DNA of 64,000 nt from Macrobrachium rosenbergii. Its lineage: Eukaryota > Arthropoda > Malacostraca > Decapoda > Palaemonidae. The notes beneath the pieces are model-generated. The model saw only the letters and a list, made by a program, of their open reading frames with translations. It did not search any database and was not told the DNA's origin. Positions 1-11,818 of this stretch are shown piece after piece. The DNA is taken from contig NC_089766.1 of assembly GCF_040412425.1 (NCBI RefSeq), forward strand, positions 48,583,297 to 48,647,296, written 5' to 3'. Every line of letters starts with the position of its first letter. Position 1 is the stretch's first letter. Both the position numbers and the translations under genes were made by a program.

Positions 1-205
1 AGGGGAAAAATAGATAAGATTAAATAGTACGAGATAAATAGAAATGATAAGAGAGTGCAAGAGGAACAGAATGGATAAAATGGATGATATCAGATCATAA
101 AAATATATATATACAATTCCTAGACTGGCTGAAGATATAAAATAGAATACAATATAGAAATAAAAGGATATCAGGTCATAAATATATATGTATGTATATC
201 TATAC

Positions 206-251
<46 letters not shown>

Positions 252-280
252 TCCTAGACAGCTGTAAACATCTCATAAAA
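1..280. repeat. Local duplication with (TA)n expansion
   Basis: AT-rich sequence without a gene. About 65 bp at 86-150 recur at 168-286: both begin GATATCAGRTCATAAA, pass through TTCCTAGAC and end ATAAAATAGAAT. In the first copy the middle is a short TA run; in the second it has grown to (TA)19 at 212-249. Confidence 0.6.
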
Positions 281-594
281 TAGAATGAATTAGGATATAC
301 AATTTAGGCCGAAGGCCAAGCGGTGGGACCTATGAGGTCATTCGGCGCTGAGAGGAAAATCGAGAGTAAATGGTTACAAAGGTGTAACGGGAGGAAAACC
401 TCGCAGCTGCACTCTGGAACAATTGTTAGAGAGGTTGGAAAGTCAGACAGAAGAAAGAGAATATGAACGGAGGTACAGTATAAAGTATGAAAGAGGTTGC
501 AGCTCAGAGCCGAAGGGACGCTGCAAAGACCCTTCAGTAATGCCTACAGTGCACCACGTGAGGTACACTGACGGCACTAACCCCCCTACGGGGG
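281..594 (+). mobile_element. Family A retroposon, copy A1
   Basis: Near full-length copy, used here to define the family. The 5' part has GGCCGAAGGCC followed by a nested hairpin (AGCGCTG..GACCT/AGGTC..CAGCGCT in better copies). The middle is conserved around GTAACRGGAGGAAAACCTC. The 3' part has a TTGCAGC/GCTGCAA hairpin, a CAGTGCACC/GGTGCACTG-type hairpin and a final CCCCC-TAC-GGGGG hairpin. No terminal inverted repeats and no A-rich tail are present. The open frame at 423-608 lies inside the repeat and is not a gene. Confidence 0.8.
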
Positions 595-789
595 ATGATA
601 TGAAATAGAATAAAGCGGGCGAAGGTTTAACTTAAGCCTACGAGCAGCAGGAATCAGGGATTTCCACTCTGACACGATTTCCTGTCAGCTGTTTCAGCAA
701 AACACACAAAGTCCTTCGCCTCCATTGGAGTTTCTCCTCACTCATTTTGTTCTGAGTCGTTGTTCTTCTTTATTTGTATTTTCCTCTGT
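595..789. other. Unclassified sequence
   Basis: Single-copy-looking spacer between two family A copies. No coding signal or repeat was recognised. Confidence 0.4.
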
Positions 790-1071
790 GCAAGGCGCAC
801 TGTAGGCATTACTTAAGGTTCTTTAAAGCGTCCCTTCCTTAGGCTCCTAGCTGCAACCCCTTTCATTCCTTTTACTTCCATTTAAATTCTCTCTCTTCCA
901 TCTTACTTTCCTCAACCCTCTCCTGACAACTGATTCATAGTGCAGCTGCGAGGTTTTCCTCCTGTTACACCTGTCAAACCTTTTTACTGTCAATTTCAGT
1001 TTCAGTGCTGAATGACCTCATAGGTCCCAGTGCTTGGCTTTGGCCAAAATTCTAAATTCGATATTCAATTC
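790..1071 (-). mobile_element. Family A retroposon, copy A2 (minus strand)
   Basis: Reverse-complement copy. It starts inside the GTGCAC hairpin (the final C/G hairpin is missing) and ends with the 5' AGGTCCCAG and TTTGGCC motifs. Confidence 0.78.
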
Positions 1072-1103
1072 AATTTTTATCCTGTATGCCTTGTGTACAT
1101 AAA

Positions 1104-1531
1104 AATATGGGTGCTGTTTTGGCTTGTTATCTATGCGTCGCCTACTCCGAGGTGCTGCTAGTACTAAACACAGCACGGTAAATGTAAAGTGGACGGCCGC
1201 ACGAAGATATCGTTTATTGATGTATTCTGTCGACCACACAATATAGAAATGGGTGCATATACAATACTTTGATCACCGAGGGGCTAGTTCTAGACACGGT
1301 GTCCCAAGGAGTCTCCGCCATGTTTAGTACTAGCACCTCGGGATCAAAGATATTGTTTATTGATATAACTTGTCGACCACACAATGTAGAAACGTGTGTA
1401 TGTAATAAGTTGATCCCCCTTAGAGGGGCTAGTACTAAATACGGCGTCCTAAGGAGCTTCAGCCATGATTAGTACTAGCACCTCGGACTAGGTGACTCAT
1501 AGATAACAAGCCACAGTAGCACCGAAATATG
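1104..1531. mobile_element. Foldback element FB1 with long terminal inverted repeats
   Basis: The ends are imperfect inverted repeats of about 65-70 bp. Left GGCTTGTTATCTATGCGTCG at 1121 pairs with right GACTCATAGATAACAAGCC ending at 1512, and the match continues outward to about 1104 and 1531. Inside, two tandem units of about 140 bp start at 1206 and 1349 (period 143). Each runs from GATAT.GTTTATTGAT to AGTACTAGCACCTCGG. A GTACTAG/CTAGTAC palindromic motif recurs. No transposase is present, so it is a non-autonomous DNA element of unknown superfamily. It shares its core motif with the hairpin at 56827-56972. Confidence 0.7.
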
Positions 1532-2262
1532 ACACGAGATAAACTGTAAGAAACTAAATTAATCTTCCCGGATATTTTGCCAATAAGACAATTTGATTAT
1601 CTCTTCTCTCAAAAACCTATCAATCTCAGAACCACTCAAATCTCTGCATGCTAATATTCTAGACAGAAAAAATTCTACATTTCCAGAAGTTCTTCATTTT
1701 CATTTACTTCTGCCACTCAGTGCTTACCAACGACACAATCTCTTACTCCATCGCTTACCTTTGCAGTGGAATCAACCAGCACAACCAATCTTTTCCTCCA
1801 ACACTTACTTTTGCACTGAAACCACCCAGCACAGCCACTCTTTTCCTGTCTCCAAAACTAGCCAGATACAAAATCAGACACTGCCATAAATTTTCTTTTT
1901 CACTCTCACTCCTCTTCCACACTCGATTTTACTCATAATACTTCGGATGAAAATTTCTGTAACCTGTCCCCACAGGCTTCCTTGCAGCAAATGCTGTCCG
2001 TCACATTACATCTGTCACGCACACCAGACAAGATGGTGCTTCGTTATTTCAAATGTTCTCTCATCAACTTTTTAAAGCAAATCAATAATCTTCCATCATT
2101 TTATTTTCGTCTGTGCAAAATCCACTGGCATTAAAAACCCCAACTACTTTTTTTTCTCTGACAATCTGCATCACGTTATAGGGCATCGGGCTGCAAAACT
2201 AGAGTCTTCACCAATTACACGACTTATGCAATACAAAGACTAACACTAACTCTATTATGTCT
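1532..2262. other. Unclassified sequence with a 50-bp tandem duplication
   Basis: No gene recognised. Two copies of an approximately 50-bp unit at 1752-1800 and 1802-1848 share CTTACYTTTGCA, CCAGCACARCC and CTTTTCCT. Overlapping open frames at 1593-1938 contain no recognisable protein. Confidence 0.5.
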
Positions 2263-2270
2263 CCCTAAAT

Positions 2271-2631
2271 CAGTGGTTCTCAACCTTTTTTTAGTGATGG
2301 CACGCTAACTAATGTAGTCGTTACCGTGTCCCCCATTCTTCACCATCCCACCACATCGCAAGAATCAACTTCTCATTTAATGAATAAGATTATTATCCAT
2401 ACTCAAAACAAAATCAGCACACCGTACATGCAGAAATTTACACTGTACAGGCAAAGAGCATATCAGAAGAATTAGATAAACATAAATAGACACACTGATA
2501 GTAATTATATGAAGACTTCTGCAAACTTTTTTTTTACAAATGTTCACTGAGATGATCTAGCCAAGACAAAATTCATGACAATCTTGCCCTAGGCACTGAG
2601 TGCCACGGCACCCAGTTTTGAGAATCACTGC
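2271..2631. mobile_element. hAT-type MITE with 8-bp target-site duplication
   Basis: Terminal inverted repeats: left CAGTGGTTCTCAACC, right (reverse complement) CAGTGATTCTCAAAAC. This terminus is characteristic of hAT-superfamily MITEs. The element is flanked by a perfect CCCTAAAT duplication at 2263-2270 and 2632-2639, the 8-bp size expected of hAT transposition. The 361-bp interior has no open frame, so it would have needed transposase in trans. Confidence 0.85.
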
Positions 2632-2639
2632 CCCTAAAT

Positions 2640-2983
2640 CATACAGGGACAAAATATGAATGCTGTTTGCCTGATGTGAAGGCTCATCATCAGTCATTTG
2701 TTCCTCCCAAGGACTTGCAACACTCAACAAAGAGCCCTTGTGTCACAGAGCAAGGTCAATTTTTATCTCGAGCCACTGGTACTTCCTAGAGCAGCAACGT
2801 CTTACATAAACTGACTTGACCTGAGATGACACACACACACACATAACGAATGAGGTTAGCCCTTACTTTACTTTCCTAAGCCGATGTTGGATCGAATCCC
2901 AACTGAGAAGAAGAATTCTCCGTTCATTTTATTTTTCGAAAACGAGCTTTCTGTAGTGTAAAGATCTATAGAAATATTAGAAT
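2640..2983. other. Unclassified sequence
   Basis: No gene seen. A weak tRNA B-box-like GGATCGAATCCC occurs at about 2889, and a short (AC)n at 2830. Possibly a decayed SINE. Confidence 0.35.
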
Positions 2984-2991
2984 TATTATTA

Positions 2992-3035
<44 letters not shown>

Positions 3036-3095
3036 AAAGATGAACCCTATTCATTTGGGACAAGCCCACCAAAGGGGCCACTGACTTGAAAATTA
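2984..3095 (-). mobile_element. Family B 3' tail fragment
   Basis: Reads on the minus strand as the conserved family B end (GTCAGTGGCCCCTTTGGTGG, GGCTTGTCC, then (AAT)n). Severely 5'-truncated. It abuts a second, longer copy. Confidence 0.75.
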
Positions 3096-3130
<35 letters not shown>

Positions 3131-3462
3131 TATTCAGTAGATGAAACTTGTTCATATGGAACAAGCCCACCAAAGGGGGCCACTGACTTGAAATTCAAGC
3201 TTCCAAAGAATATTAAGGTGCCTATTAGGAAGAAGTAAGAGGAAGTAAAGGGAAATACAGAAAGAAGAGATCTCACTTATTAAAAAAAAAAGAAAATATA
3301 AATCAATAAACTAATAAACAGATAAAGATGTATTAAAATGCAAGGAGAATAGTATTAGGGTAGTAATGCATTGCATCTTCACTTGAACTTCTGAAGAAGT
3401 TCCAATTGCACGACAACTTCAAGTAGACTGTTCCACAGGACTTACCTACACGTCTAACTTTT
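3096..3462 (-). pseudogene. Family B LINE 3' end with C-terminal RT-ORF remnant
   Basis: On the minus strand: a decoded tail with WNSL at its start, running LELLQKFK, then the LINE 3' UTR (TTCTGTATTTCCCTTTACTT), the common 3' block and (AAT)n. In better copies the ORF ends FKRRCNALLP-stop; here it stops just after FKx. The motif resembles the extreme C-terminus of CR1/L2-like non-LTR retrotransposon ORF2 proteins. Dead 5'-truncated copy. Confidence 0.7.
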
Positions 3463-3645
3463 TTTTTTTTGTAAGTGATAAGTGGAATTTTCTTAGAAAC
3501 AAATATCATTGCTGAAATGAGTCTGCTAATGTCCTCAGTAAGAGTCTACAGAAATTATGATCTTCCTTCAACAGTAATCCGGGTTCTATGATATAATCTA
3601 CTTCACAATCTTAATCATTTTCATGTGACATCAAGCAAGGGTGCA

Positions 3646-3698
<53 letters not shown>

Positions 3699-3900
3699 CC
3701 TTTTGCAGAGAGAGAGCAATGACGTTATCATCCTTTCAATCGATCTTAATAATTTTCATTGTGACATCACCAAAAAAAAAAAAAGAGTTAAAAATTGCTA
3801 AAGTTTCTTGCGCAATCGGTTTTCTAACTCAACCTGACAGTGTTCAAGGACCAATCATCCTATCTTCAGGTGGGGCGTTAACTAGCTCATTAAAGAAGAC
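3463..3900. other. Unclassified sequence with (GA)n
   Basis: Contains (GA)n at 3649-3694 and a poly-A at 3770-3783. The open frame at 3641 is the microsatellite read through. Confidence 0.4.
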
Positions 3901-4454
3901 GCGGCCCATGAAAAAAAAGTTAAAATGCATATCCTATATTGTTGCCAGGCGCATCGAGTTTTCTGTACAGCCTTACAGCGTAAAATAAAAACACTGAGAA
4001 AAATAGCTGCAATTTGGTGGTTTGATGATTGAGGGTGGATGATCAACGGCCCATGAGCCCTTTAACCACGGCCCGGTGGTTTAATATCTATATTGCGGAC
4101 AGAAAAAGTGCGGACGATTATAAAGTGCAGACTTTAAGTGCGGACAGAATAAAATGAGGAACAAAACGACAGAAAAAGGGCTGAAAAAAGTACTTTGATG
4201 GTTGGATAGGGTGAGGATTAAAAGGTGCTGCAGAAAGATAGAAAAAGTGCGGAGAGAAAAAGTTTTAAGAAAGGTGCGGACAGAAAAAAGTCCGGACAGA
4301 AAAAGTGCGGAGAGAAAAAATTACGGACAGAAAAAGTGAGGACAGAAAAAGGTGCTGACAGAAAAATACAAAAAAGTGCGAACAGAAAAATGTGCGGACG
4401 GACAGACAAAGCCGGCACAACAATTTCTTTCACAGAAAACTAAAAAAAAAAAAA
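3901..4454 (+). mobile_element. Family C copy C1, scrambled, with derived minisatellite
   Basis: Family C blocks occur out of consensus order. GCGGCCCATGA and the CATCGAGTTTTCTGTACAGC block (normally 5') come in altered order, then CTGCAATTTGG with the GGGTGGATGATCAAC loop, then GGCCCATGAG and CCACGGCCCGGTGG again. From about 4095 to 4400 the terminal motif GGACAGAAAAAGTGC is amplified into an irregular array of about 15-bp units. The copy ends with the family terminus CACAGAAAACTAAAA. Open frames in both directions are by-products of the array. Confidence 0.65.
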
Positions 4455-5000
4455 AAGCAAAAACGAAAAACGACGAATAAGAATAAGAGCGGAAGGAAGC
4501 GTCAATGCCTCGGAACCAATCCAACGAAAAGGAGAATTCTAGTTCCGTACCTGTACACATTTTTATATACGTAACAAATAAACAACGCGACAGAAAGCAC
4601 AGCAACAAAACTGACACTAACAGACGAAGAGAAACAGGAGTGAATCGAGTGAATAAAATGACGTAAAGAACGGAAAAAAAAAAAAATAAAAAAAGGAAGT
4701 TGTGAATTCACTGCAGACTCACCCCGAGATAAAAGAAGACATCTTTGAAGGAATAACGGAACCAGTTAACAAAGGAACGAGGAGGAAAAATAAGCGAGTG
4801 AGGGAACTCGAGAGGAGGAAAGAGTTGACAATGAGGGACTCGAGTAGGAGGAGGAGGAGGAGGAGTAGGAGACGGCCATGTATACCAGAGAAAAGAATTA
4901 GGATGAAAGCGTGGAAGGAATAATGATGATGAGAGGAAATAAGAGAGAATATAGAGGCCATGGGAAAAGAACAACGTCAGATGATTTAGGAATTATTTGG
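4455..5000. other. Purine-rich unclassified sequence
   Basis: Strongly A/G-biased on + (for example (AGG)n at 4848-4870 and poly-A at 4675-4690). The several overlapping open frames follow from the strand bias and lack recognisable domains. Confidence 0.4.
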
Positions 5001-5311
5001 AATGGAATGGAATGCCTGAGTTTAGGATAAAGGCCAGGCACTGGGACCTATGAGGTCATTCGGCGCTGAAAGGAAAATTGAAAGAAAAGGGGTTTTGACA
5101 GGTGTAACAGGAGGAAAACCTCGCAGTCGCACTTTGAAACAAGTGTTTGAGAGGGTGGAAAGTAAGATGGGAGAAAGAAAATATGAACAGAGGTTCAGTA
5201 AAAGGAATGAAAGAGGCTGCAGCTAGGGGCCGAAGGGACGCTGCAAAGACCCTTAGGTAATGCCTACAGTGCACCACGTGAGGTGCACTGACAGCACTAT
5301 TCCCCTACGGG
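5001..5311 (+). mobile_element. Family A retroposon, copy A3
   Basis: Full length, from the degenerate GTTTAGGATAAAGGCC start to TTCCCCTACGGGAA, which keeps a complementary terminal hairpin despite base changes. Confidence 0.8.
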
Positions 5312-5366
5312 AAAACTTCCTTGTGAACCAAAAGTGTGCTTGAAGTTCTCGAGTGTTGGAACCAAG

Positions 5367-6560
<1,194 letters not shown>

Positions 6561-6910
6561 CCGATGGAAAACGAGAATGAGAAAAAGACAGAGGAAACGA
6601 AAACTTAAGGATAAAAATGAGAAACTACTTCCGAAGGGGAAAAAGAATTTTTTCTGACGCAGCCAGAACTATGCTTGCGTTCGACAAAAAAAAAAAAAAG
6701 GCGCATAAGAAAGCGACGATAATAGGTTTATGTAAATTGGGCTCGCACCTGGGTGTGTCAGCCCCCAGGGCTTAAAACTTTTATGGATGAACTAATGAGA
6801 TGGGTAAGGGGGGGAGGGAAAGGGCAGACCCATATGCAAGTTCGAGGGACAAGAGAAGTAAAGTTCTTGCTATTTGGTTGTGGTTTCTGACGTTTGAAGA
6901 TGATGTTTCG
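6561..6910. other. Unclassified sequence
   Basis: No gene or known repeat identified. Confidence 0.35.
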
Positions 6911-7133
6911 CTGGTCCGCTGGTATAGTGGTTAGTGTCGTGGCATGCCACTTAGATGTCGCGGGGGGTTCGCGTCTCCCCCAGGGGGATGAAAAATTACA
7001 GGCACTGTATCATGATCAGTTACTGCCGCAGTGTAGGGTCTGCTGCGGTGGGAGACTGGAACCAAAATTCTTTGGAAGCTTGAATTTCAAGTCAGTGGCC
7101 CCTTTGGTGGGCTTGTTCCATGTGAATAGGTAT
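6911..7133 (+). mobile_element. Family B tRNA-headed SINE
   Basis: The tRNA-like head has an A box (TGGTATAGTGG, 6920-6930) and a B box (GGTTCGCGTCT, about 6966), an internal RNA polymerase III promoter. It resembles tRNA-Asp/Glu in the TATAGTGGTTAGT part. A linker (CATGATCAGTTACTG) leads into the 3' block shared with the family B LINE (TTGGAAGCTTGAATTTCAAG, GTGGCCCCTTTGGTGGGCTT). The (AAT)n tail is missing; the copy breaks off at GTGAATAGGTATTG. Confidence 0.82.
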
Positions 7134-7137
7134 TGTT

Positions 7138-7203
7138 GGAATGGGATGTTTACTGTAAGTAGAAGAAACTGGAATGGGATGTTTATTGTAAATAGGAGAA
7201 ACA
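7138..7203. repeat. 34-bp tandem duplication
   Basis: Two units share GGAATGGGATGTTTAYTGTA and TAGRAGAAAC. They lie at the junction of a SINE and a family C copy. Confidence 0.65.
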
Positions 7204-7555
7204 ACAAAAAAATGCGCCGAAGGAAAATTTTCTGTACAGCGTATAATGCTGTATGAAACTCTCAGCCGCGGCCAATGAAACTTTCACCCACGGCCCGGTG
7301 GTGGCCTGTGGTGTTGGCACCTATAGTGGTGCCAGACGCACGATCCATAACCTTAACCTTAAATAGAATAAAAACTACTGAGGAGGCTAGAGGGCTGCAA
7401 TTTGGTATGTTTGATGATTGGAGGGTGGATGATCGACATACCAATTTGCAGCCCTCTAGCCTCAGTAGTTTTTAAGATCTGAGGGCGGACAGAAAAAGTG
7501 CGGACGGACAGACAAATAGCCATCTCATAATAGTTTTCTTTTACAGAAAACTAAA
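7203..7555 (+). mobile_element. Family C element, copy C2 (subtype II)
   Basis: Subtype II: the centre has TGTTGGCACCTATAG..GGTGCCAG and the end has AAATAGCCATCTC. It keeps the central hairpin, arms GAGGCTAGAGGGCTGCAA and CAGCCCTCTAGCCTCAGTAG around GGAGGGTGGATGATC. It ends in the terminal hairpin AGTTTTCT-TTTAC-AGAAAACT. The 5' hairpin is half deleted (GCGCCGAAGGAAAATTTTC). Confidence 0.82.
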
Positions 7556-7824
7556 AATTAGAATCTTTTGAAATGTATGGATGACGATAGGTTGGTTCAA
7601 AGAGTGCAGGATTCGGACGGTTTGGGAGGATAGAAATTAAAATAAATGAAATTAATGTAGTTTTGTTTTAGCAGAGTAACCTCTATCAGATAAAGCAGCT
7701 TCGTGGAAATTTTAATCACTCCAGTTATATATACGTGTGTGTACGTATGCTCAAAACATAACTAAAATGGAGATGTTCCTATATCAGTACAAAACGCTTT
7801 AGTGCCTATCCATACAAAACGTGT
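7556..7824. other. Unclassified sequence
   Basis: Nothing recognised. Confidence 0.3.
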
Positions 7825-8044
7825 ATAACCCCAAGGCCAAGAGAAAGGGAAGGTCTGGTCACTTTCCCCCCGAAGTCCCCCATGTAGGCGGAGCTTCGTC
7901 TACCTCTTACTGCGTCAGCAGGTGAACTGCCGTAACGAGCAGGTACCTCTAAGATACGTCATCTATTTTTCGTAGTTTAAAACCCCAGGTCAAAGGCGAC
8001 TCCACCCAAATGGGTAGACCTTCTCTCTCTTGGCCTTCTATAAA
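7825..8044. mobile_element. Candidate MITE with about 23-bp inverted termini
   Basis: Left AAGGCCAAGAGAAAGGGAAG..GTCT (7833-7855) is inverted on the right as AGACCTTCTCTCTCTTGGCC (8016-8037). The outer TATAACC/CTATAAA is partly complementary. The interior of about 160 bp is non-coding. Superfamily unknown and no clear target-site duplication. Confidence 0.45.
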
Positions 8045-8357
8045 CCTAATCATCAAAATCTACGTTTATAACTCTCGCACTATTTTTCTTCAATTATAAA
8101 ACCGTCAAATTCAAATAACACTAGCCATTAAGAAGCATGATTCAGTAACATACCTTTTAACTGTCTCGTTACATGGGAATTCTAGATCTAGAGTTCTAGA
8201 TCCAAATTTCTCAAGTGTGCAAATGATAAAGCACTAGATATGAGGCCAGTTTTAACGTTAGCGGTATTCCTATTTGGCCACCACAATATCTCAAGTTACG
8301 GTTTTTGCAGGGATTGTCATACGTGCGGCCAGGAACTTTACTTGGGAGCTTTCTAAA
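8045..8357. other. Unclassified sequence
   Basis: Contains the small palindromic cluster TTCTAGATCTAGAG at 8181. No gene seen. Confidence 0.3.
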
Positions 8358-8727
8358 ACAAACAAAAAAATGGGCCGAAGTTTCTTCGGTGCAATCGAAT
8401 TTTCTGTATAACCGCTACAGCGCATAGTCGAGGCCACCGAAAGTAGATCTTTCTTTCGGTGGTCTCGGTATCATGAGCCGCGGCCCATGAAACTTTAACC
8501 ACGGCCTGTCCTATATCGTTGCCAGAAGCGCGATCATGGCTAACTTTAGCCTTAAAATAAAAACCACTGAGGATAGAGGGCTGCAATTTGGTATGTTTGA
8601 TGATTGGAGGGTGGATGATCAACGTACCAATTTACAGCCCTCTAGCCTCAGTGACTTGTAAGATCTGAGGGCGGACAAAAAAAGTGCGGACGGACAGCCA
8701 ATAGTTTTCTTTCACAGAAAACTTAAA
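8358..8727 (+). mobile_element. Family C element, copy C3 (subtype I)
   Basis: Subtype I: the second hairpin is CCACCGAAAGTAGATC/TCTTTCGGTGG. The 5' hairpin GGCCGAAG-TTT-CTTCGG is kept. It ends in a hairpin followed by TTAAAA. Confidence 0.82.
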
Positions 8728-9060
8728 ATGTTGAGGGATGGAGAAAAAAAGACAAACACTCAAGAAGGAATGTGTAAGAGGAAGTGACGGGAGAGAGAGT
8801 CCTCGAAATAACAAACAGAAAGCGACCATCAGGTCATCTGACGCCTCACAGCGAGATTACCTCCCTTTGACCTCCCAGAAAAGACTAGATTTAATCATGA
8901 AGTAATCACGGTCGCCGGATTATCAAAGAGGGAAGTAGCTTCATAAACAAGTCATTGCAGCTGGTGACGTTGCTATGGCGAGGCTAATGCCTGGCTGACA
9001 AAATCTGACAAAAACATCATCGACTTTCAGAGCGAGAGAGAGAGAGAGAGGGGGAGAAAA
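8728..9060. other. Unclassified sequence
   Basis: Short (GA)n at 9032-9051. No gene seen. Confidence 0.35.
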
Positions 9061-9446
9061 AGTACAAAATGGACCGAAGAGTCGAGTTTTCTGTACAGCC
9101 TCTACAGCGTATGATCAAGGCCACCGAAAATAGATCTATCTTTCGGTAGTCTCGGTATAATGCTGTATGAGTCGCTGTTCATGAAACTTTAACCACGGGC
9201 AGGTGGTGGCCTACCTATATCTTTGCCAGACGCACGATTATGGCTAACTTTAACCTCAAATAAAATGAATACTACTGAGGCTAGAGGGCTGCAATTTGGT
9301 ATGTTTGATGATCGGAAGGTGGATGATCAACATACCAATTTGCAGCCCCCTAGCCTCAGTAGTTTTTAAGACCTGAGGGCGGACAGAAAAAGTGCGGACG
9401 GACAGGCAAAGCCGGCACAATAGTTTTCTTTTACGGAAAATAAAAA
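9061..9446 (+). mobile_element. Family C element, copy C4 (subtype I)
   Basis: The 5' hairpin is lost (CCGAAGAGTCGAG). The H2 hairpin and the central hairpin are intact. The end carries GCCGGCACAATAG and a mutated terminal hairpin. Confidence 0.82.
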
Positions 9447-10106
9447 TAAAGGCAGAAACGGTCGTTCAGGAAAGCTTAACCGTAGCAGGACAAAAAATTC
9501 CAAAACCTGAAAAAGAAGAAGAATGTAATACGAGGTTTAAACGTGTGAAGTCTTCTGTGTTCCGAGAATCTGCTTCTCGAAGAAGGGAAGATTTTTAAGA
9601 GGAGTTGAAGGAATTTTTTCATATCGAAAGATCTTATGAACAGCTTGGAATTTTCCGCTGTTCCAAATCTTGCTCTGACGGTTCACAAGCGTGCTTACAC
9701 TTGCACGTGTACAAAAACACACACACAAACACATATGTGTATGTTATGTTTGTGCGTATTTATGTATATTTATATATATAATATATATATTATATATATG
9801 TGTGTGTATATGTATGTCAAAATTTGCTAAAAATTTAGTCAGTTCCTTCTTCAGAAACGGTGCAACCGTCATGTAGGCAAAATGTATGGAGGCCTAACTG
9901 TAATTTTACTTTGCAACTACAAATTTTTTTAAACGTATAAACAAGTGCCTTTGTCTAGGTAAACAGCAACACCAAATCTTTCAACCCACCCCCAACCCCA
10001 AACCCACCCCTCCAAATTGACAAGGAAGGAAGAACTGCCTAGCAGACAGTCCATGAAAGACTTAGGCTCAGATTCTCACAATGAATGACAACCTATTAAA
10101 ATACCC
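9447..10106. other. Unclassified sequence with short (AC)n and (TA)n
   Basis: (CA)n near 9715-9730, (TA)n at 9771-9799 and a C-rich patch at 9985-10015. No gene recognised. Confidence 0.4.
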
Positions 10107-10284
10107 TTTTATCAATTTATTAATTAATTTTTGCCTCTTTAGTAAGCGAGATCTCTTCTTTCTGTATTTCCCTTTACCTCCTCTTACTTCTTCCTAATGA
10201 ACACCATTTTCTTTGGAAGTTATTTTTTCAAGTCAGTGGCCCCTTTGGTGGGCTTGTTCCATGTGAATAGGTTTCATCTACTGA

Positions 10285-10359
<75 letters not shown>
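10107..10359 (+). mobile_element. Family B LINE 3' UTR and tail
   Basis: Starts inside the LINE 3' UTR (GATCTCTTCTTTCTGTATTT), then the shared 3' block and (AAT)n at 10286-10359. Truncated before the ORF. Confidence 0.8.
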
Positions 10360-10489
10360 TGGCAGTAGATGATACACACAGTCACTGAACAATATCAACA
10401 AAGGTTAAAGATGATGGTTTTTGGACCATTTTTGATCCATAGAGCCACTTGGTCTTCGTTTTCGTTCTAAAGTTCCACGTTACATTTAT

Positions 10490-10490
10490 C

Positions 10491-10538
<48 letters not shown>

Positions 10539-10772
10539 TCAGTAGATGAACACTATTCACATGGAACAAGCCCACCAAAGGGGCCACTGACCTGAAATTC
10601 AAGCTTCCAAAGAATATGTTGGTTCCAACCTCCCACCGCAGCAGACCCCACACTGCAGCAGTAACTGATCATGATACAGAGCCAGTGATTTTTCATCGCC
10701 CTGGGGGAGACGCGAACCCGCCACATCTCACTGGCACGTCACGACACTACCCACTATACCACAGGACCAGTT
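10490..10772 (-). mobile_element. Family B SINE, minus strand
   Basis: Full structure on minus: tRNA head (GGTCCTGTGGTATAGTGGGT, B box GGTTCGCGTCT), linker, shared 3' block and (AAT)n at 10493-10538. The 130 bp before it (10360-10489) are unclassified. Confidence 0.85.
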
Positions 10773-10935
10773 GTAAGAAGAGGTATAATAACAATGATGT
10801 CAGGCCATCTTATGGAAGGAGGACCAACTGTTTTCAGCACACCAGAGAAGTGACCAAAATAGTATCTTCAAAAGAGACGGAGAAGCTACATTGAGGCTGA
10901 GGGAATGAACTGATTCGTTTACTTCACCTGACGTG

Positions 10936-11005
<70 letters not shown>

Positions 11006-11119
11006 TATCGTCTTTATATAGGAAAGTCTTTTCATATAGTTTGATAACCGGCTTTCAAGAATCTTTCAAGTGCCTCCTTTTTTTCTGAAAGATGACACAC
11101 GAGAAAAGAACAAACTAAC

Positions 11120-11180
<61 letters not shown>

Positions 11181-11306
11181 GAAAGCCTCTAAATACGGCA
11201 TCAGTATTCAGAGCAATGGCGGATAAAGACATCATCAGGCATTAATAACTGGTTTGTTAAAAAGAACTATGACACCTAAATACGCTTAATTATGAAGTGC
11301 TGATAT
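10773..11306. repeat. Spacer with two (GA)n tracts
   Basis: (GA)n at 10940-11001 and 11125-11176. No gene recognised. Confidence 0.75.
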
Positions 11307-11619
11307 AGAATAGAATATAGAATTTAGGCCCAAAGCCAAGCACTGGGACTTATGAGGTCATTCAGCGTTGAAAGGGAAATTGAGAGTAGAAAGGTTTGAA
11401 AGGTGTAACAGGAGGAAAACCTCAAAGCAGTTGCACTATGAATCAATTGTTAGGAGAGGGTTGAGGAAAGGAAGATGGAGGAAAGAGAATATGAAAGGAG
11501 GTACAGTAAAATGAACGAAAGGGGTTGCAGCAGCTAGGGGGCCTAAAATGTGACGCTGCAAAGAACCTTAAGTAATGCCTACAATTCACCGCGTGAGGTG
11601 CACTGACGGCGTTACCCCA
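11307..11619 (+). mobile_element. Family A retroposon, copy A4
   Basis: Has the variant CCTCAAAGCAGTTGCAC (CCTCGCAGTTGCAC in most copies), shared with A5, A14 and A17. This marks a subfamily. Confidence 0.8.
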
Positions 11620-11763
11620 GAGTGATTTAGGAAAGTTAAACATCCACTGAAATGAAAATGGTATCAAACTTCACAAAATCTCTATCTGCACCGGGCTTCA
11701 TCCCGCCCCCCTCCCCACAACCCACCCCCTTCCTCCACCACCCCAAGCCAAAGAAAAAGGAAA

Positions 11764-11818
<55 letters not shown>

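Noticed and set aside
581..594. Rho-independent terminator (CCCCC-TAC-GGGGG)
   Set aside because: It is the 3' hairpin of family A, repeated in about a dozen copies, not a bacterial terminator.
6911..6985. Functional tRNA gene
   Set aside because: A and B boxes are present but the acceptor stem and anticodon arm do not fold well, and the sequence continues into the SINE body.
7203..7555. Family C as a classical TIR MITE
   Set aside because: The two ends are not inverted copies of each other; each end has its own hairpin.
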